Source: Yoonia sp. F2084L
Lineage (GTDB): Bacteria; Pseudomonadota; Alphaproteobacteria; Rhodobacterales; Rhodobacteraceae
Assembly: GCF_023015625.1 (NCBI RefSeq)
Contig: NZ_JALKAH010000005.1
Location: 496,001 to 560,000 of the forward strand
Length of the DNA: 64,000 nucleotides
Direction of reading: 5' to 3'
Position numbers and translations under genes: made by a program. The notes under the pieces were generated by a model that was not told the origin of the DNA, searched no databases, and saw only the letters and a list, made by a program, of their open reading frames with translations. Positions 42,462-53,418 of this stretch are shown piece after piece (position 1 is the stretch's first letter; each line of letters opens with the position of its first letter).

Positions 42462-45381
42462 GCGTAGCACAACACCACGGATCTTTGCCAGCCCGCCGGG
42501 CGTTGATTTTGCGCAAGGGCTGGTTGACGGGCTTGTCGGGCGCATAGCCGATATGACCCCGACAGATCTGGCGCGCGTGGAAATCTACGTTAACACGACG
42601 CGCATGCAGCGCCGGATCAGAGCGGTGTTTGACGCAGGCCCAGCGCGTCTGCTGCCGCGCATCCGCTTGATCACAGACCTCGCCAACGATCCGGTCTCAC
42701 TTGCCCTGCCGCCCGCTGTTTCCCCTTTGCGGCGACGGTTAGAGCTGTCGCAGTTCGTGGCAAAACTGTTGGAAAAAGAGCCGGACCTGGCGCCCCGCGC
42801 CGCCCTTTATGACCTGTCCGACAGTCTTGCCAGACTGATGGACGAAATGCAGGGCGAAGGCGTGCACCCTGATACGATTGCCGCCCTCGATATCACCGAT
42901 CAATCAGGGCATTGGGAACGCGCGCTGGCGTTCCTCAAGATCATCACCCCTTTCTTTAATGGACAGGATGAACCACCGGATAAAGAGGCGCGGCAACGTA
43001 TGGTGATTGAAGCACTGGCCAAGCGCTGGGAAACCGCGCCGCCCACCCATCCGATCATCATCGCAGGCTCCACCGGATCACGCGGAGCAACGGCGCTGTT
43101 CATGCAAGCCGTCGCGAAGCTGCCGCAAGGCGCGATCATCCTGCCCGGCTTTGATTTTGATCTGCCAGATCAAGTCTGGGACACGATGGATGACGACATG
43201 ACAGCCGAGGATCATCCGCAGTTCCGCTTTCGTCGCCTGATGGAGCTGATCGGATTTCAGCAGGGCGATGTCACGAACTGGTCCGCCGAACCCCCTGTTC
43301 ATCCGCAACGCAACGCACTGATATCCCTTTCACTGCGCCCAGCGCCGGTGACAGATCAATGGCTCTCTGACGGGCCGAACTTAGGCGATCTACATACGGC
43401 AACCGACGGGCTGACGTTGGTTGAAGCAGCGTCGCCCCGTGCCGAAGCCGAAACCATAGCACTACGCCTGCGCCAAGCCGCCGAAGATGGGATCACGGCT
43501 GCGCTTATCTCACCCGACCGTATGCTGACAAGGCAAGTCACTGCTGCTTTGGACCGCTGGAATATCAAACCTGATGACAGTGCAGGAACCCCTTTGGCGT
43601 TGTCGCCGCCCGGACGGTTCCTACGCCATGTCGCCGATGTCTTTGGCAAACCGCTAACGGGCGAAGCGCTTTTAACAGTGCTCAAACATCCCCTTTGTCA
43701 TTCCGAACGGGATGATCGGGGTGACCATCTGCGCCACACGCGCGATTTGGAACTGCATTTGCGCCGCTTCGGGCCACCATTTCCAAAAGCGGATGATTTA
43801 CTGACGTGGGCCAAGAAAGGGCAAGACCGCAAAAGCTGGGCTATGTGGCTTGCGGGGCTGATCACAGGTCTTGAAAACACAGGATCGCCGGCACTTTCTG
43901 TTCATCTGGAACGGCACATCACCCTATCTGAACAGCTCTGCGCCGGGCCGGATGCCACTGGCTCTGGCGGTCTTTGGGACGAAGCCGCAGGGCGCGAGGC
44001 GCGCAAGGTCTGCAACGATCTGACACAAGTGGCCAGTGCCGGCGGGACGATGAACGCTCGTGATTACGCGGCCCTTTTTGGCGCGATCATCGCCGAAGGC
44101 GTCGTGCGCGACCGCGATGCGGGCCACCCCGGCATCCTGATCTGGGGTACGCTTGAAGCGCGGGTGCAAGGCGTCGACCTGACCATCCTTGGCGGCATGA
44201 ACGATGGGGTTTGGCCAGAAGCACCGCCGCCTGACCCGTGGCTGAACAGGGTGATGCGTGCAAAAGCAGGGTTGTTACTGCCTGAGCGGCGGATCGGCCT
44301 ATCGGCACATGATTATCAACAGGCCATTGCGGGGCGCGAGGTCTGGATCACGCGGGCGAAACGGTCCGCCGATGCGGAAACCGTGCCATCGCGCTGGGTG
44401 AACCGGCTGACCAATCTGCTGACAGGTTTGCCAAAGCAGAACGGCCCCGATGCGCTGGCCGCGATGAAAGCAAAAGGTGATGCGTGGTGCGCAATGGCTG
44501 CTGCACTGTCTTCGCCAGAGGCGCGGGTTCCCTCCGCGCCGCGCCCTTCGCCTTGTCCACCCGTCGCGGCCCGACCCGACAAACTGTCGGTCACACAGAT
44601 CAAAACGCTGATCCGCGATCCGTTCGCGATTTATGCGCGCAAGACGCTGCGTCTGAACCCGCTTGATCCGCTTTCGCCCACCGCCGATGCCCCGCTACGC
44701 GGCATCATCGTGCATGGCATCCTCGAAAAATTCATCCGCGCGGGTCACGGTCCCAGTGACCGAAACGCACTGATGCAGATTGCCGCAACGGAATTCGCAG
44801 CACATTGCCCATGGCCCACAATCCGCGCGCAGTGGATGGCACGAATGGAGCGCAGCGCCGATCAGTTCCTCGCGGACGAAGCCGAACGCCAAGCCCTTGC
44901 CACAGACCACAAGATCGAAGCTTATGGCGAGATTTTTGTTGCCCCTTCCGGCGTTTTACTGACCTGCAAAGCGGACCGGATCGACCTGACAGAAACAGGA
45001 TCAGCGCTGATTTATGATTATAAGACCGGTGCGGTACCCACCAAGAACCAGCAACTGACCTTTGACAAGCAACTGCTGCTTGAGGCGGCGATGGTGGAAC
45101 TTGGCGCGTTTGAAGACCTTGGGCAGATGTCCGTTGGTGGGGCCGCCTTCATCGGCGTGAATGCGGCGATGAAGAACGTCCCTGCGCCGCTGGACCAACA
45201 GCCACCAGATCAGGTTTGGGGCGAGTTAGAGACGCTTTTTGCCAATTGGCACGACCCCATGCGTGGCTACACTGCCCGCCTTGCCCTCTTCTCAAAAACC
45301 GATCAAAGCGACTATGACCACCTGTCACGTTATGGCGAATGGGATACCAGTGATGATCCCACCCCGCAGGTGCTGACATGA
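42454..45381 (+). CDS. addB: AddB, helicase-nuclease subunit
   Basis: 975 residues from the ATG at 42454 (MFERSTTPRIFASPPG), the normal alphaproteobacterial start. AddB lacks a functional N-terminal Walker A in this clade (TTRMQRRIRAVF is at that position), has a helicase-like scaffold in the middle (LTILGGMNDGVWPE) and a C-terminal RecB-type nuclease domain with LIYDYKTGAVP and LLLEAAM. With AddA it resects double-strand breaks for RecA loading, the RecBCD role in alphaproteobacteria. It overlaps addA by 4 nt (ATGA). Confidence 0.95.
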   Translation: MFERSTTPRIFASPPGVDFAQGLVDGLVGRIADMTPTDLARVEIYVNTTRMQRRIRAVFDAGPARLLPRIRLITDLANDPVSLALPPAVSPLRRRLELSQFVAKLLEKEPDLAPRAALYDLSDSLARLMDEMQGEGVHPDTIAALDITDQSGHWERALAFLKIITPFFNGQDEPPDKEARQRMVIEALAKRWETAPPTHPIIIAGSTGSRGATALFMQAVAKLPQGAIILPGFDFDLPDQVWDTMDDDMTAEDHPQFRFRRLMELIGFQQGDVTNWSAEPPVHPQRNALISLSLRPAPVTDQWLSDGPNLGDLHTATDGLTLVEAASPRAEAETIALRLRQAAEDGITAALISPDRMLTRQVTAALDRWNIKPDDSAGTPLALSPPGRFLRHVADVFGKPLTGEALLTVLKHPLCHSERDDRGDHLRHTRDLELHLRRFGPPFPKADDLLTWAKKGQDRKSWAMWLAGLITGLENTGSPALSVHLERHITLSEQLCAGPDATGSGGLWDEAAGREARKVCNDLTQVASAGGTMNARDYAALFGAIIAEGVVRDRDAGHPGILIWGTLEARVQGVDLTILGGMNDGVWPEAPPPDPWLNRVMRAKAGLLLPERRIGLSAHDYQQAIAGREVWITRAKRSADAETVPSRWVNRLTNLLTGLPKQNGPDALAAMKAKGDAWCAMAAALSSPEARVPSAPRPSPCPPVAARPDKLSVTQIKTLIRDPFAIYARKTLRLNPLDPLSPTADAPLRGIIVHGILEKFIRAGHGPSDRNALMQIAATEFAAHCPWPTIRAQWMARMERSADQFLADEAERQALATDHKIEAYGEIFVAPSGVLLTCKADRIDLTETGSALIYDYKTGAVPTKNQQLTFDKQLLLEAAMVELGAFEDLGQMSVGGAAFIGVNAAMKNVPAPLDQQPPDQVWGELETLFANWHDPMRGYTARLALFSKTDQSDYDHLSRYGEWDTSDDPTPQVLT

Positions 45382-48300
45382 TCCGCGACGCCGCCACCCA
45401 ACGGCAGGTCGACGCCGCCGATCCACGCACATCGACATGGCTGTCGGCCAATGCGGGGTCCGGCAAGACCCGCGTTTTGACCGACCGCGTGGCGCGTTTG
45501 TTGTTGGAAGATGTGTCACCGCAAAACATCCTTTGTCTGACCTACACTAAGGCCGCCGCCGCCGAGATGCAGAACCGTCTTTTCCAGCGCCTTGGTGCAT
45601 GGGCGATGATGGCGGATGATGATTTGCGTGCGGAACTTCTTGGCTTGGGCGTTGATCGCCAGATCGACGGGCCACAACTTTCGCAAGCCCGCACGCTGTT
45701 TGCCCGCGCGATCGAAACGCCAGGTGGTTTGAAAATCCAGACCATTCACTCGTTCTGCGCAGGAGTCTTGCGACGTTTCCCACTTGAAGCGCAAGTCAGC
45801 CCGCAATTCCGCGAAATGGAAGACCGCGCGGCCCAAATCCTGCGCGCCGAGGTGGTGGATGACATGATCATGGGGCCGCAGGCTGGCGTCGTGCGTCAGC
45901 TGCTGATGCATTTTACCGGGGATGACCTTGCGAAATTCACGGCAGATATCGCGGGAAAACGCGATGCATTTGCGAGGCCAAGCACCGCTGCTGATGTGAA
46001 AGCGGCACTTGATCTGCCAGCTAATGCCGAGCGTGATGATGCATTGTCTATCGCCTTCCAGGGGCACGAGACATCAATTGTCGCCGACCTTCAGGTGGCG
46101 TTTCAGGATCAATCTGCGACCTATAAGAAATTCGCCGCCGAGTTGGCCGCGCTTGATCTGAAGACACCAGATTGGGCAGCGTTAGACACGCTTTTCCGCC
46201 TTTTCCTCTATGCTGGTACCTGCAATTCAAAGTCGGTCAACTATCCTCAGAGTAACCATACCAAAGCAGTTGCGGCGATGGCGCCAGTCGCTGAAACGGT
46301 GCACGACTGGATGGATCGTGTCGCGGCTGCCAAAGCGCATCTCTGGGCGATGGATGCATTTGAACGAACCATGGCACTCTATCACTTCGCACACATCTTT
46401 GTTCCGGCCTATGAGGACCGCAAACTGGCCATGGGTGCGCTTGATTTCGATGATCTGATCCGCAAGGCCAAGGCGCTGCTGACCGACCGCGATGTTGCGC
46501 AATGGGTGTTGTTCCGCCTTGATGGTGGGATCGACCATATCCTGGTGGATGAAGCGCAGGACACCAGTCCGACACAATGGGCTGTCATTGAACAGCTGAC
46601 CCAAGAATTCGCCACTGGTGAGGGCGCCCGGATGGACCGCGAACGCACCGTGTTTGTCGTGGGCGATAAAAAACAATCAATCTATTCGTTTCAAGGCGCG
46701 GACCCCGCCGCCTTTGATCAGATGAAAGCGCATTTCCGGGGTGCGCATCAGGCGATCAGCAAACCCTTTGAGGTCACATCGCTCGACCATTCTTTCCGGT
46801 CCTCGCAAGCAATCCTTTCGGTCGTGGACCAGACCTTTATCGGTGATCGCGCGGAAGGCATGGATGACACGCTGACCCATATCGCGTTCAAGGAAAACAT
46901 GCCGGGGCGTGTGGACCTTTGGCCTGTGATTGAACGGTCAACGGTCGAAGACAATCGCGAATGGTACAAACCCGTCGATGAGCCCAGCGCCACCGATCAC
47001 ACCGTTCTGATGGCCCAGCGCGTAGCCGAACAGATCAAACACATGATCACGCATGAGACGATCCCAGATGAGATTGGGAATACGGGTCACTACAACCGTC
47101 GCCCGATCACAGAGGGCGATTTTCTGATCCTTGTCCAACGTCGATCCGAGCTTTTTGCCGAGATCATTCGCGCGTGTAAGGCCGCTGACTTGAAAATCGC
47201 AGGCGCAGATCGTCTGCGTGTCGGGGCAGAACTGGCCGTCAAAGACCTTGCCGCTGTGCTGAGTTTTCTGGCCTTGCCAGAGGATGACCTATCGCTTGCC
47301 GCCGCACTGCGTTCGCCGCTGTTTGACTGGACTGAACAGGACCTGTTTACGCTCGCGCACCATCGCCCTGAGAATAGCTTTCTGTGGGAGGCGCTGCGCA
47401 ACGCGGATCACGCCGAAACCCTTGCCATCCTCAACGATCTGCGCAGCAAATCCGACTTTCTGCGCCCTTATGACCTGATTGAACGCATCCTGACCCGCCA
47501 TGATGGGCGGCGCAAACTGCTCGCCCGCCTTGGACCAGAGGCCGAGGATGGCATTGATGCTTTGCTGTCCCAGGCGCTCGCCTATGAAAGCACGGGTGTG
47601 CCTAGCCTGACGGGCTTTCTGACATGGATGGAAACCGACGATCTGGAGGTCAAACGCCAGATGGAAAGCCAAGGCGACCGCATTCGGGTGATGACCGTGC
47701 ATGGTGCCAAAGGGCTGGAAGCACCGGTCGTCATTCTGCCCGATACCGCCAAACGGGATGTGAGGGTGAACCAGGAACTATTGCCTGCTGCCGATCACCT
47801 GATCTGGAAAACCCCTGCCAAGACGTCCGCCCCATCGGTGACTGCATTGCGTGACACGGTTATCGCCAAACAGGCACGTGAACGGATGAGACTGCTTTAC
47901 GTGGCGATGACCCGCGCTGAAAAATGGCTGATCGTCGGAGCCGCCGGTGACGTCGGCGAAGGTGATGCCAGTTGGTACAATATCGTCGCGGATGGGATGG
48001 AGCGGCGCGGGGCCTATGATGCGATGCTGGGTGACATGCCGTTACGCCGGGTATCGGAACTGGACTGGGATGCGCCCAAACTGGTGACGAAAGACGTGGG
48101 GCAAAAGCCGTCAGTTTCTCCACCGCAGTTTGGTGAGTTGCCGATCCCGCAAACCGGTAAGACCATCGCACCTTCAGAATTGCCGGGCGCAAAGATCATG
48201 CAGGGTGATCCAGCGGGTACCGATATCGACGATGCAAAAGAGCGGGGCACGCAAATTCACCTGCTTCTCGAACACTTGCCGTTGGCTGCGGCGGATCAGC

Positions 48301-48719
48301 GGCACAAACTTGGGCTGCAACTTCTGCAATCCGATGATGCGACACTGGTCGATGAGGTGATCGCCCTGATCGAAAAACCTGACCTGAAATGGCTTTGGGA
48401 TGCCGATGCCCTGACAGAGGTCGTTGTCACCGCCGACATTCCCGGTCTTGGCCGTATTCATGGCGCCATAGACCGTCTGATCATCGGACCCGATACGATC
48501 ACCGCGATTGATTACAAATCCAACCAGCTTGTTCCTGAAAGACCCGAAGATACACCCATCGGTCTGCAGCGCCAGCTGGCCGCTTATGATCTGGCCTTGC
48601 GCGATATCTACCCTGATCACCAGATCACCACTGCAATCCTGTGGACACACACCGGTACTTTGACCGTTTTATCGCAACAACATCTTCACGATGCACTGAA
48701 CACGCTCGCTACATCTTGA
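45378..48719 (+). CDS. addA: AddA, helicase-nuclease subunit
   Basis: 1113 residues. UvrD/Rep-type superfamily 1 helicase with Walker A NAGSGKTRVLTDRVARLLL (33 onward), Walker B HILVDEAQDTSPTQW, motif III-like VVGDKKQSIYSFQGADP and motif VI LLYVAMTRAEKWL; C-terminal nuclease motif AIDYKSNQLVP. It drives unwinding in the AddAB complex. Start-codon overlap with addB indicates coupled synthesis. Confidence 0.96.
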   Translation: MIRDAATQRQVDAADPRTSTWLSANAGSGKTRVLTDRVARLLLEDVSPQNILCLTYTKAAAAEMQNRLFQRLGAWAMMADDDLRAELLGLGVDRQIDGPQLSQARTLFARAIETPGGLKIQTIHSFCAGVLRRFPLEAQVSPQFREMEDRAAQILRAEVVDDMIMGPQAGVVRQLLMHFTGDDLAKFTADIAGKRDAFARPSTAADVKAALDLPANAERDDALSIAFQGHETSIVADLQVAFQDQSATYKKFAAELAALDLKTPDWAALDTLFRLFLYAGTCNSKSVNYPQSNHTKAVAAMAPVAETVHDWMDRVAAAKAHLWAMDAFERTMALYHFAHIFVPAYEDRKLAMGALDFDDLIRKAKALLTDRDVAQWVLFRLDGGIDHILVDEAQDTSPTQWAVIEQLTQEFATGEGARMDRERTVFVVGDKKQSIYSFQGADPAAFDQMKAHFRGAHQAISKPFEVTSLDHSFRSSQAILSVVDQTFIGDRAEGMDDTLTHIAFKENMPGRVDLWPVIERSTVEDNREWYKPVDEPSATDHTVLMAQRVAEQIKHMITHETIPDEIGNTGHYNRRPITEGDFLILVQRRSELFAEIIRACKAADLKIAGADRLRVGAELAVKDLAAVLSFLALPEDDLSLAAALRSPLFDWTEQDLFTLAHHRPENSFLWEALRNADHAETLAILNDLRSKSDFLRPYDLIERILTRHDGRRKLLARLGPEAEDGIDALLSQALAYESTGVPSLTGFLTWMETDDLEVKRQMESQGDRIRVMTVHGAKGLEAPVVILPDTAKRDVRVNQELLPAADHLIWKTPAKTSAPSVTALRDTVIAKQARERMRLLYVAMTRAEKWLIVGAAGDVGEGDASWYNIVADGMERRGAYDAMLGDMPLRRVSELDWDAPKLVTKDVGQKPSVSPPQFGELPIPQTGKTIAPSELPGAKIMQGDPAGTDIDDAKERGTQIHLLLEHLPLAAADQRHKLGLQLLQSDDATLVDEVIALIEKPDLKWLWDADALTEVVVTADIPGLGRIHGAIDRLIIGPDTITAIDYKSNQLVPERPEDTPIGLQRQLAAYDLALRDIYPDHQITTAILWTHTGTLTVLSQQHLHDALNTLATS

Positions 48720-48779
48720 CCATCGGGGCGGGTGTTCCTAGTTTCGGTCTCCAATGATTTTTCGCCAAGGAGCACCCCA

Positions 48780-49100
48780 ATGGCAACCGTAGCAGTAACA
48801 GACGCAACTTTTGACGCCGAAGTACGCCAGTCCGACATCCCCGTTGTCGTGGATTTCTGGGCAGAGTGGTGTGGCCCCTGCAAACAGATCGGCCCCGCTT
48901 TGGAAGAGCTGTCCGCCGAGATGGAAGGCAAGGTCAAGATCGTCAAAGTGAACGTCGACGAGAACCCGAATTCACCCGCCCAAATGGGCGTGCGCGGTAT
49001 TCCTGCGCTGTTCGTTTTCAAGAACGGTGAAGTGGTGTCGAACAAAGCTGGTGCAGCCCCAAAGGCAGCACTGCAAGGTTGGATCGAAGAGTCGATCTAA
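48780..49100 (+). CDS. trxA: Thioredoxin
   Basis: 106 residues from the ATG at 48780, with AAGGAG 6 nt upstream; a frame extending 48 bases further up has no support. Active-site WCGPC gives Cys31 and Cys34, and the cis-proline segment reads RGIPALFVF. It is the general cytoplasmic disulfide reductant. The 60-bp gap after addA and the following terminator suggest it ends the tsaE-trxA cluster, perhaps with its own promoter. Confidence 0.97.
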   Translation: MATVAVTDATFDAEVRQSDIPVVVDFWAEWCGPCKQIGPALEELSAEMEGKVKIVKVNVDENPNSPAQMGVRGIPALFVFKNGEVVSNKAGAAPKAALQGWIEESI

Positions 49101-49120
49101 GCTAACGGACTGATGACGAT

Positions 49121-49147
49121 AAGGGCGTCCGACCGGGCGCCCTTTTT
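49121..49147 (+). terminator. Terminator after trxA
   Basis: AAGGGCG (49121-49127) pairs with CGCCCTT (49138-49144) over a 10-nt loop and runs into TTTTT. It also precedes the stop of the convergent capsule-type gene by a few bases, so it may work in both directions. Confidence 0.8.
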
Positions 49148-49150
49148 CGT

Positions 49151-50068
49151 TCAGACAGGCCAGCCATGATTGCGCAAAACGGTCGTGATCCGCTTTTTCG
49201 CCTCTGGCCGACCGGCATTGATCGACCGGACCTGTAGGAACCAATACAGATAGGCCGCGTAGTCCGGCACATGATGCCGCACCTTACTAAACGCCGTCGC
49301 TTCGCCCAGTTTGGCAACATTCAGCGCGATATGGTGAAAGTCTGACTTGGCAAACAAGATCAATGGCTTGCCGAAGAAATACCCTTCAAACCCCACAGCA
49401 GAATTCTGGGTGACGATGTAATCACAATTGCGCAGAAAACGGGGGGTTCCGCCTTCCTTGACCATCAGGCGGTCGTCTTCTGCCATTAACGCCTCAAGCG
49501 CGGAACGTTCTTCTGCCGTGTAGGTTTCCGAAGGGTGCAGAGTGACAACAACCTGCCGATGCACATCGTGGTCCAGAACGGTCCTGACCATGTCAATCGG
49601 GCTGCATGTTTGAAACGACCGTTGCCGCAAAAGCTGCCCTTGTAGCGGGACATAGACAAATCCATCCGCGCGCGCGAATTGCGGGGCATCGTCAAACAAG
49701 CGGCTGCGCCAAAACCGATAGAAATTCGCGGCCTTGCGCGTATCAACGGCCCTTGAGTCAAAGGCGTCCTGCGCGACCGGCCAGTCCCAACGCTCGGCTT
49801 CTTTTTCGATGTGCCAGAACGGATAGATATAGGTCTTGCGAAAGGTCAGCCCACGCGTATTCACTGGCGGATCCATCAGGTAAATCCCGCGCCCGGGCCG
49901 CGTCATCGCCCGCAATCGCGCCAGATCGTTATCGTCGTCAAAGGCGACAGTCAGCCCAGCGCCAATCAAAACCTCACTCACTTTCTTGATGAAATTGTGA
50001 TTCCCGCGCTCTGCCTGTTTGCGCATTTGGGACGGGAGGTAAAATGTAACGGTATCACGGGCGCTCAT
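49151..50068 (-). CDS. Capsule-polysaccharide-type (KpsC/KpsS-like) glycosyltransferase-family protein
   Basis: 305 residues with no signal or membrane segment. The second half carries features of the capsule polysaccharide synthesis family: [19 protein letters not shown], then [22 protein letters not shown] and [14 protein letters not shown]. These resemble the KpsS/KpsC nucleotide-sugar binding region. The true donor, acceptor and pathway are unknown; no other capsule genes are near. It is a single leftward gene between trxA and hslV. Confidence 0.62.
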   Translation of the reverse strand: MSARDTVTFYLPSQMRKQAERGNHNFIKKVSEVLIGAGLTVAFDDDNDLARLRAMTRPGRGIYLMDPPVNTRGLTFRKTYIYPFWHIEKEAERWDWPVAQDAFDSRAVDTRKAANFYRFWRSRLFDDAPQFARADGFVYVPLQGQLLRQRSFQTCSPIDMVRTVLDHDVHRQVVVTLHPSETYTAEERSALEALMAEDDRLMVKEGGTPRFLRNCDYIVTQNSAVGFEGYFFGKPLILFAKSDFHHIALNVAKLGEATAFSKVRHHVPDYAAYLYWFLQVRSINAGRPEAKKRITTVLRNHGWPV

Positions 50069-50167
50069 CGCCGAACGCTAGCCGCACCCCGCGCCATGAA
50101 CAACCCATCCGGGGTTGTTTGCCCCCCATCGCCCCGCCATATATGCACGAGCGACAAGGAGCAGATG

Positions 50168-50725
50168 ATGGCAAGTGAAGAATTTCCCGGCTGGCACGGC
50201 ACAACGATCATCGGGGTGCGCAAAGGCGGGCAGGTCGTGATCGCCGGCGACGGGCAAGTCAGCCTTGGGCAGACCGTCATCAAAGGGACCGCACGCAAAG
50301 TACGGCGTTTGTCCCCCGGTGGGCAGGACGTGATCTGCGGCTTTGCCGGATCAACGGCGGATGCATTCACGTTGCTTGAGCGTTTGGAAAAAAAACTTGA
50401 GGCGACGCCCGGCCAATTGGCGCGCGCCTCTGTTGAGTTGGCCAAGGACTGGCGCACCGACAAATACCTGCAAAAGCTGGAAGCGATGCTGATCGTCAGC
50501 GACGGGTCAGAACTGCTGGTGATCACAGGGGCAGGCGATGTGCTGGAACCAGAGCATGATATTGCCGCCATTGGATCAGGCGGAAACTATGCGCTGGCCG
50601 CTGGTCGCGCGCTGATGGATACCAAAAAAGATGCAGAAACAATTGCCCGCGAAGCGATGGCGATTGCAGCCGACATCTGCGTCTACACCAATGGTAACCT
50701 GACGGTTGAGGCGATCAAAGCATGA
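50168..50725 (+). CDS. hslV: HslV (ClpQ), proteasome-like peptidase
   Basis: 185 residues from the second of two tandem ATGs (50168), which is 6 nt from AAGGAG; the first (50165) is only 3 nt away. The N-terminal nucleophile is Thr12 in [11 protein letters not shown], so a propeptide of 11 residues is expected to be removed. Other hallmarks are [15 protein letters not shown] and [16 protein letters not shown]. HslV forms the proteolytic core of the HslUV ATP-dependent protease. It overlaps the next gene by 4 nt. Confidence 0.97.
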   Translation: MASEEFPGWHGTTIIGVRKGGQVVIAGDGQVSLGQTVIKGTARKVRRLSPGGQDVICGFAGSTADAFTLLERLEKKLEATPGQLARASVELAKDWRTDKYLQKLEAMLIVSDGSELLVITGAGDVLEPEHDIAAIGSGGNYALAAGRALMDTKKDAETIAREAMAIAADICVYTNGNLTVEAIKA

Positions 50726-51780
50726 TCGAGCGCGATGATCTCAAAGCTGCCGTTGGCAGTGGCTTGATCAGTGAAAAGCAGGCGGCGGGCCTGATCAGCC
50801 TGTCCGACAGCCGCCGCGGTGCGCGCGAAAACCTGAACCCCGGCGATGAGCCGTTTGAACTGTTTAAAGGGTTCAACGAGATCTTCATCGTGATCGGCCT
50901 TTTGATCCTGTCGATCGGCTGGTGGGGCGTAATTGCACTGATCCTGTCAACACGTTTGGGCGGCCTGCAAACCGACATGGCAATCGCATGCCTTTCCAGC
51001 GCCATTCCGATCTGGCTTTTGTCAGAGTATTTCATCCGCAAACGCCGCATGATTGCCCCTGCCATCGCGCTTGCAATCATGTTTGCAAGCAATGCGGCCT
51101 TCGGCCTGATCACATACATGTCCGAACCCTTCATGATCGCGCAAAACGACTATTCCAGTGTCCCACTTCCTTTGCTGCTCTCGACATTTGCGCTTGCGAT
51201 CTACTGGTGGCGCTTCCGCGTGCCCTTTGCGATGGCGATAATTGCGGTGGGGCTGTTCGCGGTCGCCGTCGTCTATGCAGCCAGCCGCGAGGGCCGGGTT
51301 GCTGACCTCAGCGAATTCTTCCTGCTCTCTGCGGGCGGCCCTTTTGCATGGATTACTCTTGCGCTGGGCATTCTGGTGTTTGCCGTCGCGATGATGTTCG
51401 ACATGAGCGATCCGCACCGTGTGACCCGCAGGTCCGCCAACGGGTTCTGGCTGCATGTTGTCGCAGCGCCGGCGTTGGTGAACACAATGGCGCTATCGTT
51501 GTTGGACCAAGACAGCAACCTAATCCTACTCGCGGTGCTGCTGCTGTTCGCCATCGTCGCCATCGTGATTGACCGGCGGTCGTTCCTGATCGCGGCAATC
51601 GGCTATATCGTGGCGCTGGCCGCAACTGTTTTCGACGGCGACGGGGCCGCACTCACCGTGCTTGTCCTTGGCATCGTCCTTCTTCTTCTTGGCGCGTTTT
51701 GGGAACGTATCCGGGCACGCGTTCTGCGTTTGATGCCCGGCTTTATTCCATTGCACCGCCTTCCGCCTTCACAGATTTAA
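50722..51780 (+). CDS. DUF2157-like polytopic membrane protein between hslV and hslU
   Basis: 352 residues: a soluble helical N-terminus (about 1-50, with [13 protein letters not shown]) followed by about ten hydrophobic helices. This is the general layout of DUF2157 proteins, whose function is unknown. It is inserted between the two HslUV genes with an ATGA overlap to hslV and 8 bp to hslU, so it must share their transcript and possibly their heat-shock control. Confidence 0.8.
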   Translation: MIERDDLKAAVGSGLISEKQAAGLISLSDSRRGARENLNPGDEPFELFKGFNEIFIVIGLLILSIGWWGVIALILSTRLGGLQTDMAIACLSSAIPIWLLSEYFIRKRRMIAPAIALAIMFASNAAFGLITYMSEPFMIAQNDYSSVPLPLLLSTFALAIYWWRFRVPFAMAIIAVGLFAVAVVYAASREGRVADLSEFFLLSAGGPFAWITLALGILVFAVAMMFDMSDPHRVTRRSANGFWLHVVAAPALVNTMALSLLDQDSNLILLAVLLLFAIVAIVIDRRSFLIAAIGYIVALAATVFDGDGAALTVLVLGIVLLLLGAFWERIRARVLRLMPGFIPLHRLPPSQI

Positions 51781-51788
51781 GGACTGAT

Positions 51789-53096
51789 ATGACAGACCTC
51801 ACCCCTCGCGAAATCGTCTCGGAACTCGACCGGTTCATCATCGGCCAAAAGGACGCCAAGCGCGCCGTGGCCGTGGCATTGCGCAACCGTTGGCGGCGCA
51901 AGCAATTGGGCGATGATCTGCGGGATGAGGTCTATCCAAAGAACATCCTGATGATCGGACCCACTGGCGTCGGCAAAACCGAAATCTCGCGCCGCCTGGC
52001 AAAACTGGCGCGCGCGCCGTTTTTGAAGGTTGAGGCAACGAAGTTCACAGAGGTCGGCTATGTCGGTCGCGACGTAGAACAAATCATCCGCGATCTTGTC
52101 GATACTGCGATTTTGGACACCCGCGAACATATGCGTGAAGATGTCAAAGCCAAGGCGCGCGAAGCTGCTGAAGAGCGCGTTATCACGGCCGTTGCTGGCA
52201 CCGATGCCCGCGATGGCACCCGCGACATGTTCCGCAGAAAACTAAAGTCGGGCGAGCTGGACGACACGATCATCGAACTTGAATTGGCTGACAATTCCAA
52301 CCCCATGGGCGGTTTCGAAATCCCTGGCCAACCCGGTGGTATGGGCGGCATGATGAACCTTGGCGATCTGTTCGGTAAGGCGATGGGTGGGCGCACAGTT
52401 AAGAAGCAAATGACGGTTGCGGACAGTTACGAAGCGTTGGTGGCTGATGAAGCCGACAAACTGCTGGACGACGAAACCGTCACGAAAGCGGCCCTTGAAG
52501 CGGTTGAGCAGAACGGCATCGTCTTCCTTGATGAAATCGACAAAGTCTGCGCCCGTGCTGATGCGCGTGGTGCCGATGTGTCACGCGAAGGCGTCCAGCG
52601 CGACCTGCTGCCACTGATCGAAGGCACAACCGTCTCCACAAAACACGGGCCGATCAAAACCGACCATATCCTGTTCATCGCATCAGGCGCGTTCCATGTG
52701 GCGAAACCATCTGACTTGCTGCCAGAACTGCAAGGCCGCCTGCCGATCCGCGTTGAATTGTGCGCACTGACCGAAGACGACTTTGTGCGCATCCTGACCG
52801 AAACGGACAATGCGCTGACCTTGCAATACTCGGCCTTGATGAAAACCGAGGAAGTCACCGTGAGTTTCACCGAAGACGGCATCAAAGCGCTGGCTAAAAT
52901 CGCGGCGGAAGTGAACGAGGCCGTGGAGAATATCGGCGCACGCCGCCTTTACACCGTGATCGAACGGGTCTTTGAAGATCTGTCGTTTAATGCGCCCGAC
53001 CGGGCAGGCGACGACATCGCGATTGATGCAACTTTCGTCGAAGAACACTTGGGCGAGCTGTCGCGATCCACAGATCTCAGCCGCTATGTGCTTTAA
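51789..53096 (+). CDS. hslU: HslU (ClpY), ATPase unfoldase of HslUV
   Basis: 435 residues from the ATG at 51789 ([20 protein letters not shown]); the frame is open further up inside the DUF2157 gene without homology. Walker A is GPTGVGKTE, with the pore-loop region [14 protein letters not shown], Walker [13 protein letters not shown] and sensor-2 region [20 protein letters not shown]. The intermediate domain (about 110-220) contains a Gly/Met-rich stretch ([10 protein letters not shown]). It unfolds substrates for HslV. Confidence 0.97.
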   Translation: MTDLTPREIVSELDRFIIGQKDAKRAVAVALRNRWRRKQLGDDLRDEVYPKNILMIGPTGVGKTEISRRLAKLARAPFLKVEATKFTEVGYVGRDVEQIIRDLVDTAILDTREHMREDVKAKAREAAEERVITAVAGTDARDGTRDMFRRKLKSGELDDTIIELELADNSNPMGGFEIPGQPGGMGGMMNLGDLFGKAMGGRTVKKQMTVADSYEALVADEADKLLDDETVTKAALEAVEQNGIVFLDEIDKVCARADARGADVSREGVQRDLLPLIEGTTVSTKHGPIKTDHILFIASGAFHVAKPSDLLPELQGRLPIRVELCALTEDDFVRILTETDNALTLQYSALMKTEEVTVSFTEDGIKALAKIAAEVNEAVENIGARRLYTVIERVFEDLSFNAPDRAGDDIAIDATFVEEHLGELSRSTDLSRYVL

Positions 53097-53099
53097 GCG

Positions 53100-53375
53100 G
53101 TGCTCAAGCTAAAGAAATATCCAGCGCTCTTCGTTCTGCTGATTGCGGGCATATTCACCGTCATCTTTGCCTACGCCACGCTCAACTTGTTTCAGATGTC
53201 CATGGCGAACATCCGGTTCCTGCGAGAGTTCGGCTGGACCGCCATAATGGAAGGCGGGCTGATCCAGCTTCTCAAGATCATCGTCTCTGCGACCATTGCG
53301 ATGGCCAGCTATATCGGTTTCAAAATCTGCGAGAGCGAGTTGGTCAACCGATATCACAACTGGCAAGGCAAGTGA
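53100..53375 (+). CDS. Small two-helix membrane protein, unknown function
   Basis: 91 residues from a GTG at 53100, 3 nt after the hslU stop. Two hydrophobic segments (YPALFVLLIAGIFTVIFAYATLNLF region at 7-31, and LLKIIVSATIAMASYIGFKI at about 57-76) and a charged end are visible. No family recognised. Its tight spacing to hslU suggests it is the last gene of the hslV operon. The GTG start has no strong ribosome site, so translation may be coupled. Confidence 0.65.
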   Translation: MLKLKKYPALFVLLIAGIFTVIFAYATLNLFQMSMANIRFLREFGWTAIMEGGLIQLLKIIVSATIAMASYIGFKICESELVNRYHNWQGK

Positions 53376-53418
53376 TTTAGGGCTTTCAACTACGACAGTC
53401 CCAGATCATCAAAGCGGG

